From Mortierella sp. BCC40632 (lineage: Eukaryota; Mortierellomycota; Mortierellomycetes; Mortierellales; Mortierellaceae): a DNA stretch of 64,000 bases. Each line of letters starts with the position of its first letter. The stretch's first letter is position 1. The stretch spans positions 1,035,001 to 1,099,000 of the forward strand of contig WAEK01000012.1 in NCBI GenBank assembly GCA_011634665.1. The letters run 5' to 3'. This document shows positions 16,741 through 27,909 of this stretch, one piece after another. Under the pieces are notes generated by a model, which searched no databases, was not told the DNA's origin, and worked only from the letters and a program-made list of their open reading frames with translations. Made by a program: the position numbers and the translations under genes.

Positions 16741-17047
16741 TCGTAAGAGATGTGTGGTGAGAGGGGGAAGTGGCGTGACTAATGAAAGATGGAATGCGAG
16801 AGATGGAAGTGAGAGATGAGATAAAAGAGTGAGAGATGAGAGAAAAGAGTGAGAGTGAAAGTGAGAGTGTGAGAGAGGAAGTGTATGTGTGGAGAAGGAT
16901 GCGGATGAGGCGGGTGATGGGCCACTGGCAAAGAGACAAGGAGAAAGAAGAAAAAGAGAAAAGAGAGAAAAAGAGAGAGTCGAGCGTGAAAAGAAAAAAA
17001 AAAAGGGTAGACGAGAGTGAGCGTTTGAAGAGCGCAGAGAGAGAGAA

Positions 17048-17091
<44 letters not shown>

Positions 17092-17542
17092 AGAGAGAGA
17101 GAGAGAGAGAGAGAGAAAAGCTCAGTGCTCAGAGAGCGGAGCATGCGAGTCCGCCCAACGGCTGATTCGCAGCCGGTGCCTGGAAAGAGGGGGCAGTGGC
17201 AGTCTAGTCGTTGTTGATGGATTGATAGATAGATAGTCAGTCGGTCGGTCTTTCACTCACTCTCTGTCTCTCTCTCTCGTGGTCGACGATTGTCTGTTGA
17301 TGCCTGTTGATGCCCGCTGATGCCTGCGCATTCTTGATTCATTGTCTATTTCTCTCTCAAACTCTCTCACTCTCTCTCAAACTCTCCACCTTGGCGCCAC
17401 CATTCTCCTCCCCATCCATTCTCATATAACTCACCCCACCCACACACAGTCTCGGTCTGTCTCATCCACAACTCACTCTCCCACAGTCACTCTCTTATTC
17501 ACACACACACATGTCAGCCAGGCTCTCTCTCTCTCTCTTTCT

Positions 17543-17580
<38 letters not shown>

Positions 17581-18409
17581 TTCTCTCTTTCTCTCGCCCG
17601 TCCCTTTCCTCCGCTTCTTACTTCCTCTTTGGCCGCCGTTACACCAAATATCTGCAGTCATCATCCTTCACTCTTTGCAACCCTCCTCACTCCGTGTCTC
17701 GCCCCGACATTCCTGCATTAACTGGGACCTGCAGTGGAAAGAGTATTCATTTATGGATGGGGCACGATAACATCCGAGAGCTCTCTCGTCTTTAATGTAA
17801 GTACATATTGTACATCGCATGATGTGCTAGTCTACCCCCTCCTCCTCGTCCTCCTCCTCCTCCTCCTCCTCCTTCCCCGCTCCAGGACCCCAGACTACTT
17901 TACTCAGCCTTCCTCACCCGGACAGTGTCTGTGCCAGGTGTACGGGGTCGTGAGAACGTCTAGTGAGCGGAATAAAAGAAGAGCGAATCAATACCGGGGC
18001 CACCCAGGTAACCTGTCGACCGACACAATAGCAATCGAATTGTTATTAAATAAAAGAAGAAAAAAGGGAAAAGAAGAGTACACACAACAAGGTACACCGA
18101 AAAAGAAATATCCCTGGGGTTTCTCCAGAATTTACTGGAGGCAAAAAAAAAAAATCGCTGCACGCTGCCCTTTTTTTCTTTTTCCCCCTCTTCGATTATA
18201 GGCAGAGATCCATTTGCGCAGGTCTACGGTTGGTGCAATTAGGAGATTCTAGCAGGCAGTGAAACAGTCTTCGAGTAAAAGATTTTCTGCTGCTCTCAGG
18301 GAGGTCATCTCTTTTTCCTTCTTGCTCCACAACCAGACTGTGGGAGAATCAACTAGGAAGCACGACAAGAAGTGAGAATTACGCTCTGCCGCCAAGAGAG
18401 GGAGGGAAG

Positions 18410-18486
<77 letters not shown>

Positions 18487-18580
18487 CGTTATGCCTTTCA
18501 TCTTGGCCCCTCTGGCATAGAACGCGTTCACGGATAGCTAATGCCAGCATCTTTCTCAGAGCCTCCTCTAGACTTTAATT
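16741..18580. other. Intergenic upstream of membrane protein, microsatellites
   Basis: Holds long (AG)n/(CT)n tracts (about 17036-17115, 17520-17590 and 18412-18482), a (GATA)-like run near 17225 and a (TCC)n run at 17840-17872. Probably promoter sequence for the minus-strand membrane protein near its upstream edge. No gene recognised. Confidence 0.6.
18412..18482. repeat. (AG)n microsatellite, about 70 bp
   Basis: Nearly perfect AG dinucleotide repeat of about 35 units, the longest AG run in the window. Confidence 0.95.
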
Positions 18581-18589
18581 TGAACAAAA

Positions 18590-18790
18590 CAACACTTTTG
18601 ATTTGCTTGATTGGGGCCTGCTCTCGCTGTCCTCTAGCACCACCGACTTTTGCTAGCCATTCATCCTTTCTCTCTGCTTTGTGTACCCTCCTGGGTTTCT
18701 CGTCGTTGGATCGCCCTCCACCCTGCTCCTCGCCGATAGGGTGCGCTCCGACAAATTAAAATAATAAATAAATAAAAGAGAAATGAGAAC

Positions 18791-18832
<42 letters not shown>

Positions 18833-18913
18833 AAGGTCAAAGGCAGAGTTCTACAACAAAGGCAAAAGTGTGGGAGTAACAGCAGGCCCCAATCAAGTAG
18901 ATCAAAAGTGTTG
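18590..18913. repeat. 33-bp inverted repeat pair flanking about 260 bp
   Basis: The segment at 18590-18622 reappears as its reverse complement at 18881-18913 with only a few mismatches; the shared core includes cttgattggggcctgct. The enclosed DNA contains an (AG)n run near 18795-18830. The right arm runs straight into a transposase-like relic (18912-19052), so this could be the end of a decayed or miniature DNA transposon. Confidence 0.75.
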
Positions 18914-19052
18914 ACGAGGAGTACCCGTATCTTGTTCGCTGATATTGGCTATGCTCTTTTACGTCTTTGGTGACTGAGCGCTCAAGAGAGATAACATGGC
19001 TCGCAACGGTCGCTCTAAAAAAGGGTCTCCCAATCACAGCATGCTGACTCCA
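18912..19052 (+). pseudogene. Decayed fragment related to the transposase exon at 40096-40245
   Basis: By eye this stretch matches the start of the transposase exon inside the 37.9-45.5 kb transposon. Shared words include gacgaggagta, ctatgctctt versus ccatgctctt, ggtgaatgggcactcaag versus ggtgactgagcgctcaag, and tctaa followed by a matching block ending near tatgtcgac or catgctgac. It has in-frame stops and indels, so it is a relic. It shows that the transposon family has been present here before. Confidence 0.75.
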
Positions 19053-21933
19053 AAGACTGCCCCCTCCCCACTACAAGATGCATCAAGGTCAGTTATTGCG
19101 GAGTAATATCTAAGGATAGACGTTTCTATCCCTTCTCTTATCAATGTGTGGGTAAGTCAAAAGAAAAAGAACGGTAATCTCTTTTGAAAGAAATGAGAAG
19201 CAACTAACTCTTGGCGATCAAGGTGGAGACTTTCTTCTTTTCTAAGGATGTGGTAGCACGTATGATAGATACTATCAACAATGGGACTCTTTGGTACAGT
19301 TGTGTATGCGGACCAAACTGGAGTGGGTTCGCACAATCCTCGCATGATGGCTAAAATGAAACTTGGCCGAATGGCTGTCGCAAGATGGCCATTCAGGAGT
19401 GCTCTTTATTCTAACCTTCATTCTTCACAGTACTCATACTCACAGGTTAATGAATGCCTTTACGTTGAGCCCCGGTCTTTTCTGAATGAAGGAATCGAGG
19501 AGACAATACTACAAGTGTTTTAGCATAAGAGAACATAGATATGACAAGGTATGGTCTTGATAGGATCTCTACTCTTGGGAATGGCGCGGCAAATGAGCTT
19601 TTATAGATGAGAGGTTAAATATCTCTCGAGAATCCTCCGCATGATACATTTACTGCGCCACAACAGGTCTGACAAGGACAGAGAACAGGGATCTTCTAAA
19701 GAACCAAGGGAGTGCAGGACCAGGATAGGATAAGCCAAGATTTTTATTGCAGACTGTGGGTGAAGAGGACTCGTCCTGCATGTCCTTTTGTACGATATAG
19801 CAGAATGAGATCGAGCTTCCCAAACGCGTGCGCGTTCGGAGAAAATAATCTAGGCTATCCATTCGATCGCCGAAGGAGAACACTTGCCTGCGGGATTCGT
19901 ATCGTGACAGTGAAAAAAGATCATTACTACCACGCTACATCATGGTAGTACCGTCAGCAGCGACTCTAGCCATCACAGTTGCTTTTTTAAATACTCTTTT
20001 CTAGTGTCTTCAATAAAGCAGGTTTATGTCTGGACACCCGCCCTCCTGGTGTAAAGAGGCTTGCAAATACGAAGACTTTTTTTTTTTCCCAAGACGAATG
20101 TCTATACAGGCCTTGATGGCTCTCCAGAGAGTGTAATGCAGTATCTGCGAATGAGGCGAGCTATGAGAGCTGTGAAGAAGGGATATTGCCTACATGGGAG
20201 AGGAGGCTAAGGTAAAAAAAAAAAAAAAAAAAAGCGCAGGAATGACCTTTACATGGCTTCACAAAAAGAACAAAGGTAACATAAGATAAAGGATCGAAAC
20301 GAACATTTCTAAAGTCAGGAACATCACTCCAAGGGGCGGCCAAGTGGGTTTGCTCGAAACCATGGATTGAAGCTCGCGGAGCGAATCGCCAATCAATAGC
20401 ACCCGAGAAACCCATATTGGTTTCTCTATTCTTCTGTCTGGCTGCCACTCTACAGAACACTCGCCCTCTCATGGCCCCCGTTGTGGATTTTGGTTGGTCT
20501 CTTTCTGCCGCACTACAACAAGCCGTGCGTCTAGAGCTCCCATCCTCCTAACAGGGTCAACTACTAGGTGAAGAGTTAGTGTGAAGCGTTGTAGAACAGA
20601 GCAAACCTAGAGGGGAGGGAGGGGAAGGTGTTTGTCGGACCTTTTCATATTGTGAGGGCATCCTTTAACGCCAACCCAAACACGCCGATGGAATACCTGA
20701 TCGTAGATGCTGCGTCCTAGACAACACGCGCGCGTGCTGTAAAAATAAAAAATTCTTTTTTTTTTTTTTTTTTGACTGTGAGAGCAAAAATCAAAGACGC
20801 GTCTCGCCTCAGACTGAAAAAAAAAAAATTCACGCTTTCATCCGACGCGCCAAAACCGGGTCAGGACCGCTCATGGCCATGGTACGCCACGCAGGTCCGC
20901 CCCGTTCAGGTCGCGCAACATTCTTTCTTGCTCGGGACGAGAAGGCCCCTCCGCTGGGCGATCCGCCCTGTGTCCCCCTCTCATGTGTATGTCAAACCTC
21001 TTCTACTCCCACGCCCCTCTACCTTCCTTCTCGCCATCCCCTTCTCTCGCCTCCTCGAGCTCCCCAGCTACCAGCTGCAAAATCGCTGTTTGTCAAGTAA
21101 AGACTGCAGTTGTGGCAGCGCTTCAATGCAAAGGTAACGAGCATGGCTACTGCAGCACTCTTAGCTCTACCATTCGCTCTTGGACGGACAAAAAAGAGTC
21201 TGCGCCAGGACAAGCAGTCAATGTGTATGGGCGAGAAAGAGTGGGCGAAAGAGCGAGAGAGTGAGAAAGAGTGAAAGTATATCATTGGAGGCCATGTGGA
21301 ATGGGGCGACTCTGTTGTTGCCGTGCTGAATCTGCATCAGTCAACTCAAAGGCCGACTGCATTCTCTTTGTTGCCTTCCTCTTTCTCTCCTCTCCTTCGA
21401 TCTACCATGCCCATCCTGATCTCAATGTGCCCCATGGCCCTACTTCCGTTCACTTTTTCCTAATCAGCCATTGCCCCACAACTCGCCTGTATCCATCCTC
21501 GACCCATTCCAACCTCTCTCGCCATTCTCCCCAACACGTCTCCTCCTGCTCCTCCCACACACCCATACCCACACACGCATTCATACACATTCTCTCCTCC
21601 TCCCTTCTCTTCTTTCTTCATCTTCCTGGCAACTACACCCGGCACCTGACTCTCCTAGTGTGTATGTCTATCACCTGCGGTCCCTTTACCGCGCATAGAC
21701 CAGGCCGAGCTGTGCGACCTAGCCAAGCCTTAATCCCTCTTTGGGCTTCTCTCTCGCACACTCTCTATCTCTCTCGCACTCCCCTGTGAATATTCGGACA
21801 TTTGCACTGACGCTCTCCGGCTTCGCCTCTCTCTCTACGTTGCGTAGATCGTCCGTCGACAGCCAGGAGCGGACGGAGACTCTCTCTATACCCCCTTCTC
21901 CCTTGATCATTTCCTCTTACCCTTCACCCCGCC
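19053..21933. other. Gene-poor gap upstream of homeodomain gene
   Basis: Base composition is more even here than in the repeat-rich gaps, suggesting old, decayed mobile-element DNA, but I can name no element. Short open frames lack recognisable features. The last roughly 600 bases are C/T-rich and are the likely promoter and leader of the homeodomain gene at 21934. Confidence 0.5.
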
Positions 21934-24900
21934 ATGCTCGCCCCTGCTGCTGCCACACCCTCGCCCTCCTCACAGGCTTCAGTCCCACCCGCCACATCCA
22001 CCCGCCCACACTCAAGCTCTGATCCGACCTCGGACTACTTGCCGCCAATGAACCTGGCCGAGGAGATCAACAAAATCAATCAGATCCACGGCCTCACCCC
22101 TGTCACCCCCTCCGTCTCCACCACCCCAACCACTGCCTCTGTTCTCTCGGTCGCCCTGAGCATCTCCTCGCTCCTCGCTCAAACCTCTACAGTGGCCTCC
22201 TCTCGTCCGACTGCCATATCAACCCTCACCTCAACAATACCTTCAGACGCATCTACAAAGCACCCAACTGAACATGATGATACCTCGGATGCTCCCTGTT
22301 CAGATTTGCTGACTTCACCAGTGTTGGGGGTGGCCCAGGTTGAGTCTGTGCCCTTGACCGAGTCGATGCAACTCCCCATGTCGCCTCCGCTGTCTCAAGA
22401 GCCACAGGAGATCGCAGAGACATCTTTTGCATTCGAGACCTTGGAGACAACAACAAAGGATATTTGCGTAGATGGTTCTGTGGATGACCTTTCCAGAGAG
22501 CCACCTCAACTCTTGTCTCCTCCTCATCAACAACAACAGCATCAACAGCAGCAGCAGTCACCACAACCACAACAACAGCAGCAGCAGCAACAGCAACTCT
22601 CCTTTCTAGACTCAATGGACAAGGCACTGTCTCCTCCGAAAAAGACCTTGAACTGGGTCAATTCACTTCCATCCCACTTTGATTCGGCCTCACCTACCTG
22701 CCAGCCACGCAAGCGTCGGAGGAGGACCAACAGAGAGGAGCTTGAGATTTTGGAAGATGCCTTTGCTCGAAACCTGTTACCCGATGCCGCAACGAGACAA
22801 GAGCTCGGGGAACGATTAGGAATGAGCGTCCGTGCGGTCCAGATCTGGTTCCAGAACCGGAGACAATCTTTGCGGAAGAAATCTATCTCAGCTGGGGGTT
22901 CGGGGATTCACAAGTCGAGTTCTGATGAAGAACATGCTCACCACCGTCATATAAAATCTTCTTCCTCTTCTTCTTCGGACGACGGAGGTTGTATCCGATA
23001 CGGTACTGGGACAAGAACCAGGATACGGGATAAACGACGCTCTTCAGGAGAATCGTCCATCCTGTCGGACGCCTCGGAAGGCGGTCCATTGGCGGTTGGA
23101 GGAACATCCAAGAGAGTATCAAGGTCGTGCAGCAACTTAAACTTGAATGCCTCGACCTCCAAGACTGGTATTTTTACTCGTGTGAATACTTGTTCATCCC
23201 TTCCTACAGCATCAACCACACTTTCTCGGCCCGCTTCAGCAACGAATTCAGGATCAATTGTTGTCAAAGAGCCTTCATATCCAGGACAGCCTCTACCCTC
23301 CAACTACCCCGATGTAAATACCCGAGACCCTAGAGTAGATGGCCACGACTATCATGAAGATGCTGTCGAGATCAAACAGGAGCCCTTGGATGTGAAATTC
23401 AACTCTGGAAGCCATCGTATCGCAAAAGAGACCATCTGTTCAATTACAGTCGACTCCAAGGCGGCTGACCACCATTTGAGCATGCTCTTGCAAGAAGCTA
23501 GGAAGATCTCGGAAGATCCAGGAAAGAAGGCTAAAGCAGTCGCTGCGCCTGTTATGGGACTTTGGCCTCGGTCCTCAGACAAGTCAATTTTGAACTCATT
23601 TGATGATCCTGGTAAGCGTGGGTCCACCACAGCTAGCATCCCATTACCTACAGGTCACCGAACCATGTCTGCACCATTGATCCGATCGTCCAGCCGGCCT
23701 CGAGGCCCAGGCAACAGTGGACCAAGTCACTGTCTAGTGGCGCAGGGTCCATCCCGATGTGTTTCCCAGAGAGATATCAACAAGAGCAACTCGCTTTTAG
23801 TACAGCATAGTTCAACCACCAGTGTGCAGCGTTCACCCTATCCCCGGACTTTATCACTGATGGAGCGGGTCCTCGACCGTCACCGATACCAGGATCAGGA
23901 AGAAGAGGACTGCATGGATACCAGCCGCCGATACCCCCGTCACTGCCGTCACTCTTTCCAATCGCTGACCTCTCGTCCATCCCGGCCGTCTTCACCCGTG
24001 GCGAGCTTTAAGCAATCGGCTCTTTCTCATTCGGGCAAGCACCCTATTCACAAGGCGGTGACCTTGACTTCACTTACCACACCTGCACCGACCACTTCTG
24101 CTTCTTCATGCACGGACCGGCCCTCTTTTATTACTCATGCGCCCATCACAGATCTGTCAACCATGCAAATGGCACGTCGTCTACGTTACATGGTCACCAA
24201 GGGCCTGAAGCGAGTCCAATCTGAATCAGCCCTTGTTGGGCGGACATCCTCCCTCTCCTCCTCCACAACAGGACCGACAAGCCAGCATGGCCGGGTCGCC
24301 ATGCGGGCGAGACGACTTTCGATCGGCAAGTCTTTGTTTGATTCGGATTCAGAAGATACCAATGAGAGTACCTCGACGACAAAAAGAACGAGTGGACTCT
24401 CGCTGGAGTTGCCCTCACGCCCGAGTCCATCACCGCAACAAAACCAAGTAGAGTCACGACTTTTGACCCACTATGCACAGAAGCGTCGAGCCCGCGTGGC
24501 AGATGTTGGATGCTTTGAGCGTCGAGCCGAGCGGTCTGCAGGAGAGACAGATTATGACGAGGAGGCGACGGATGAGGAAGACTTTACAATTATGGATGAA
24601 CGAGTTCGAAAGCGATGGAGTGGATCTAAGGATATTGTCGCGGATTCTCAAGTCAGTCCCAGAGAACCCTCATCCATAGGAGCGACAACTCTCTTGGATG
24701 CTTCGACAGCTCGCGCACCAACGGCTCCTGCAGGGCCTAGGTCCTTCCTGTGGGACTCTTCTCCACCAAAGAAGCCCGCTTTTACTTTTACCCAGGACAA
24801 TGGTCTCAAGAGCCCTGTTTCTGTGCGTGAACCTTCATCGGTGCAACCCATTCAGGCCAATGATTATGCCGCTACCGCCACCCGCTTGAGTCATTTGGAT

Positions 24901-25176
24901 ATGGAAAAGGCTCATGAAAAGGAGGATGAGCATGCAGGAGAGGCTCATTTGATGTCCTCGGCCACATCGTCACCGACATTTGCTGTCCCTCTATCACCTT
25001 CATTGTCATCATTGTCGTCACCCCCTCCTCAGCCACACCCGGCACCTTGCCCATGTCCTACCCAAGCGAGTTTGAGATGGAGCAAGGAAGAAGATTCCAT
25101 TTCTGGAAACAATGGACTCAACCTGGATGAACTCGAGTGTGCAAGTGTCTTGGCAGGACTTGGTTGGGGTCGTTGA
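21934..25176 (+). CDS. Large homeodomain transcription factor
   Basis: Uninterrupted frame of 1080 aa. A homeodomain spans residues about 259-316: a basic N-terminal arm (RKRRRR), helix 1 around EELEILEDAFARN, helix 2 around TRQELGERLGM, and recognition helix 3 with WFQNRR (about 305-310). It is a standard 60-residue homeodomain with no three-residue extension, so not a TALE type. The rest is Ser/Thr/Pro-rich and disordered, with a poly-Gln stretch before the homeodomain (about 195-225) and Ser/Asp patches. The C-terminus ends in a short hydrophobic block, LDELECASVLAGLGW, that could be a co-factor motif. Expected nuclear DNA-binding role; target genes unknown. The first Met of the long frame is used; no introns are needed. 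Confidence 0.92.
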   Translation: MLAPAAATPSPSSQASVPPATSTRPHSSSDPTSDYLPPMNLAEEINKINQIHGLTPVTPSVSTTPTTASVLSVALSISSLLAQTSTVASSRPTAISTLTSTIPSDASTKHPTEHDDTSDAPCSDLLTSPVLGVAQVESVPLTESMQLPMSPPLSQEPQEIAETSFAFETLETTTKDICVDGSVDDLSREPPQLLSPPHQQQQHQQQQQSPQPQQQQQQQQQLSFLDSMDKALSPPKKTLNWVNSLPSHFDSASPTCQPRKRRRRTNREELEILEDAFARNLLPDAATRQELGERLGMSVRAVQIWFQNRRQSLRKKSISAGGSGIHKSSSDEEHAHHRHIKSSSSSSSDDGGCIRYGTGTRTRIRDKRRSSGESSILSDASEGGPLAVGGTSKRVSRSCSNLNLNASTSKTGIFTRVNTCSSLPTASTTLSRPASATNSGSIVVKEPSYPGQPLPSNYPDVNTRDPRVDGHDYHEDAVEIKQEPLDVKFNSGSHRIAKETICSITVDSKAADHHLSMLLQEARKISEDPGKKAKAVAAPVMGLWPRSSDKSILNSFDDPGKRGSTTASIPLPTGHRTMSAPLIRSSSRPRGPGNSGPSHCLVAQGPSRCVSQRDINKSNSLLVQHSSTTSVQRSPYPRTLSLMERVLDRHRYQDQEEEDCMDTSRRYPRHCRHSFQSLTSRPSRPSSPVASFKQSALSHSGKHPIHKAVTLTSLTTPAPTTSASSCTDRPSFITHAPITDLSTMQMARRLRYMVTKGLKRVQSESALVGRTSSLSSSTTGPTSQHGRVAMRARRLSIGKSLFDSDSEDTNESTSTTKRTSGLSLELPSRPSPSPQQNQVESRLLTHYAQKRRARVADVGCFERRAERSAGETDYDEEATDEEDFTIMDERVRKRWSGSKDIVADSQVSPREPSSIGATTLLDASTARAPTAPAGPRSFLWDSSPPKKPAFTFTQDNGLKSPVSVREPSSVQPIQANDYAATATRLSHLDMEKAHEKEDEHAGEAHLMSSATSSPTFAVPLSPSLSSLSSPPPQPHPAPCPCPTQASLRWSKEEDSISGNNGLNLDELECASVLAGLGWGR

Positions 25177-26345
25177 ACTGCATGAGGGTGGAGGAGTTTG
25201 ATCCGCTAGGACCCTCTCTCCTCTTCCTCCCCTTCCTCCCCAATCGAAAAAACAAAAGAAAAAATTTACATGCATTGTCATTTTCCTTTTGCTTGCCCAC
25301 CCCTTTTATTATTTTTTGCACCATTATTTTGTATAACCTCTGAGAAGCGGGAGAAAAAAAAGAAAAAAACAAAAGGGGAGAAAAGAACGGCGTATTTGTT
25401 AACAAAGAAAAAGAAAAAGAAAAGAAAAGAAAAGAAGAAAGGAAAAAACACCGTTTCCAACCCACTGTAAAATAGCTTTCATAGTTCATTAGCGTATCAA
25501 GAAAACAAAAAAGAGAAAAGAAAAAACAGCGGTTTTATTATCATCATCACTCTTTTGTCCAATCTCTCCAAAACGACCTTTGCAATGAACTATTTCTCCA
25601 ACTGTTGCAAGACACTTGTTAAATCATTGAAGGCTTCCTGAGTATGACTCCAATACTGGAATGTGTAAAAACAAGTATGCCGTCACCTATTGGATGCGAA
25701 TGACTAACTGCTACGCAGAATCATACGATAGACAAACAGACAGTGCTCGCCTTCTGTTGCAAGATGATCTGTCAATTAAAGGGGAGAAAAAAAAAAGACC
25801 CTTTTTACCGGACAGTTGACTTTTGAGAGGAGTCAGACTACGATGAATTAGGCAAATGCCAAACTCTGCTAGGTTAAAGGTAGTTTGGTCGTCCTCTGCA
25901 TACGATTGCCAACCGTAGAGCAGGTCGAATGACAGACCCACGGCAGAGCCAGCACACGCCGCCTTGGCCAGTGCCAAGTAGAGGAAGTGCTTTGGTCCAG
26001 GTACCCCAAAAGACCGAAGTCAAGAATAGGAGATAACACTGCCTTCTCCTTCTCTGTAAACTGCGGGTGGCTTGTTCATTAAGTTTGCCGCAGGCATCTC
26101 GATCCATCCGCCCTGTGAACATAAAAGAGGAGAGCCTGCCCTTGACTGGTTAGTTCACTCTGAAGCGATTTCCTTTCTTTCTCTCTCATTGCCACCACCA
26201 CTCCATTCTCATCCCTTTCTCCCCCACAGCACCGCCCGCTCTGAACCCTCTAGCGAACGCTTCTTTTCTTTTGTTTTCTGTAGCTATCTTGCCAAGCCTG
26301 GAATCGCCGACGCAGCCGCGACTGCCACGACCTCAACAACTGCTC
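25177..26345. other. Intergenic between homeodomain and NFX1-like genes
   Basis: An A-rich run (25350-25450) follows the homeodomain gene. The middle is without recognisable genes. A C/T-rich leader (26170-26280) precedes the NFX1-like start. Confidence 0.6.
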
Positions 26346-27873
26346 ATGGGCGACCTCTCTCCAGAGAACCAAACTGGCTCCATTGCCACTAAAGCAACCT
26401 CCTCATCCACTCGCAAAACCTCCAACAATGCCTCAGCTCCTTCGACGCCTGCTTCTAAGCTGAACCCCGATGCAAAGGACTATGTTCCCCGACCTCCCCA
26501 ACAGGCTTCTTCATCTTTAGCCGTAGACTCGACTCACGCAAGCGGGAATGCCAAAGGGCCACGCCACCGCCGAAAGCGGAACCCTGAAGGAGGCCGACCA
26601 AAGTCCAACACAGATGGAGCCAAGACCGAGGCCTTGAATGGCCCTACAGAGTCCACAAACGGTTCCGCAGAGGGCACTGCCACTGCCACCAAGTCGACAA
26701 CGGGCGATCGATCTCGACGGAATAATACTTCACGCAGGAACCGTGGTCCGGCCAAAGCCAACCCAGAAGGGGGTTTTTCACGGATCGATGATGTTCAACA
26801 GGACGACGATATTGAAATCAACATGGATCGACCTCCTTTGCCAACCAACCCACCCAGCACAAGGACAGTCACCTCCTCATCACAAACAGAAACCGCAGCA
26901 GCAGCAACGGCGACAGCCGGATCTGAATCCGGCTCAGGTCGTCCACCCCGGGAACGTCGTCGCGAACGAACCAAGAAAGGAAAAGAAACTTCCGATCCGC
27001 CTTCCTCTCGACCCCCTCGAGGTGAGAATGCTCGCTCAACACGATCGTCTGCAACGGGTGCTGGTCAAGCGGAAGAAGGGGCCAGCTCTTCGAATCGTAC
27101 TTCTGCCAACGCCAATGGAACAGCTAACAATCGTCGTCAACGGAACCGCAAGACAGGAGATCTTGGTGGAAGGACATTTGCGCGAGTCGATCAGGAAGCC
27201 GAGTCCTCCTCTTCAGTCCCTGCTCCTTCTTCTTCATCCTCCAGACCTCCCAAGAAGGAGATCCGAAGACCAGCTGCACGGTATGTGCACAAGGTGGAAG
27301 AGGATCGAGACTTGTTGACGGCGTTGACTCAGGGATTGACCAATTCGACGTACGAGTGCATGGTTTGTTGGGATGTGATCCGACCAGCACACAAGATTTG
27401 GAATTGTCAAGTCTGTTGGGCAGCCTTTCATCTTGATTGTCTCTCGAAATGGGCTACCAAGTCGTCGCAAGGTAAGAAAGAAAAGAAAAGAAGAAAGAAA
27501 ATCCTTCCTCTTAATAGGACTCTTGTTTGGATTGAGAATGGCCCAACTCATCAGGAGCAAACCACGCATTTTACACATTTTCTTTATAGACTCGGGAGCG
27601 ACTCAGGCTGGCTGGAGATGTCCAGGATGCCAGAATACCCAGGTATCGATTCCAAGAGACTATCAGTGCTTCTGTGGTAAAACCCACAGTCCAGAATACA
27701 ACCGATACTTTACACCCCACTCGTGTGGGGAGCTTTGTGGACGATCGAGAGATTGTCCACATCCCTGCAATATGTAAGTATAAAAGGAGGAGTTCTTTTT
27801 TTTTTTCTGTGCCTTTTTTTGTTCAGCGAGAGAAAAAAAGAGCTAGAGGAGGAGCGCGTTTCTTTTTTCTTTT

Positions 27874-27909
<36 letters not shown>

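Noticed and set aside
19281..21264. Short plus-strand frames in the gap before the homeodomain gene
   Set aside because: No recognisable domains, composition like non-coding DNA, and no in-phase splice partners.
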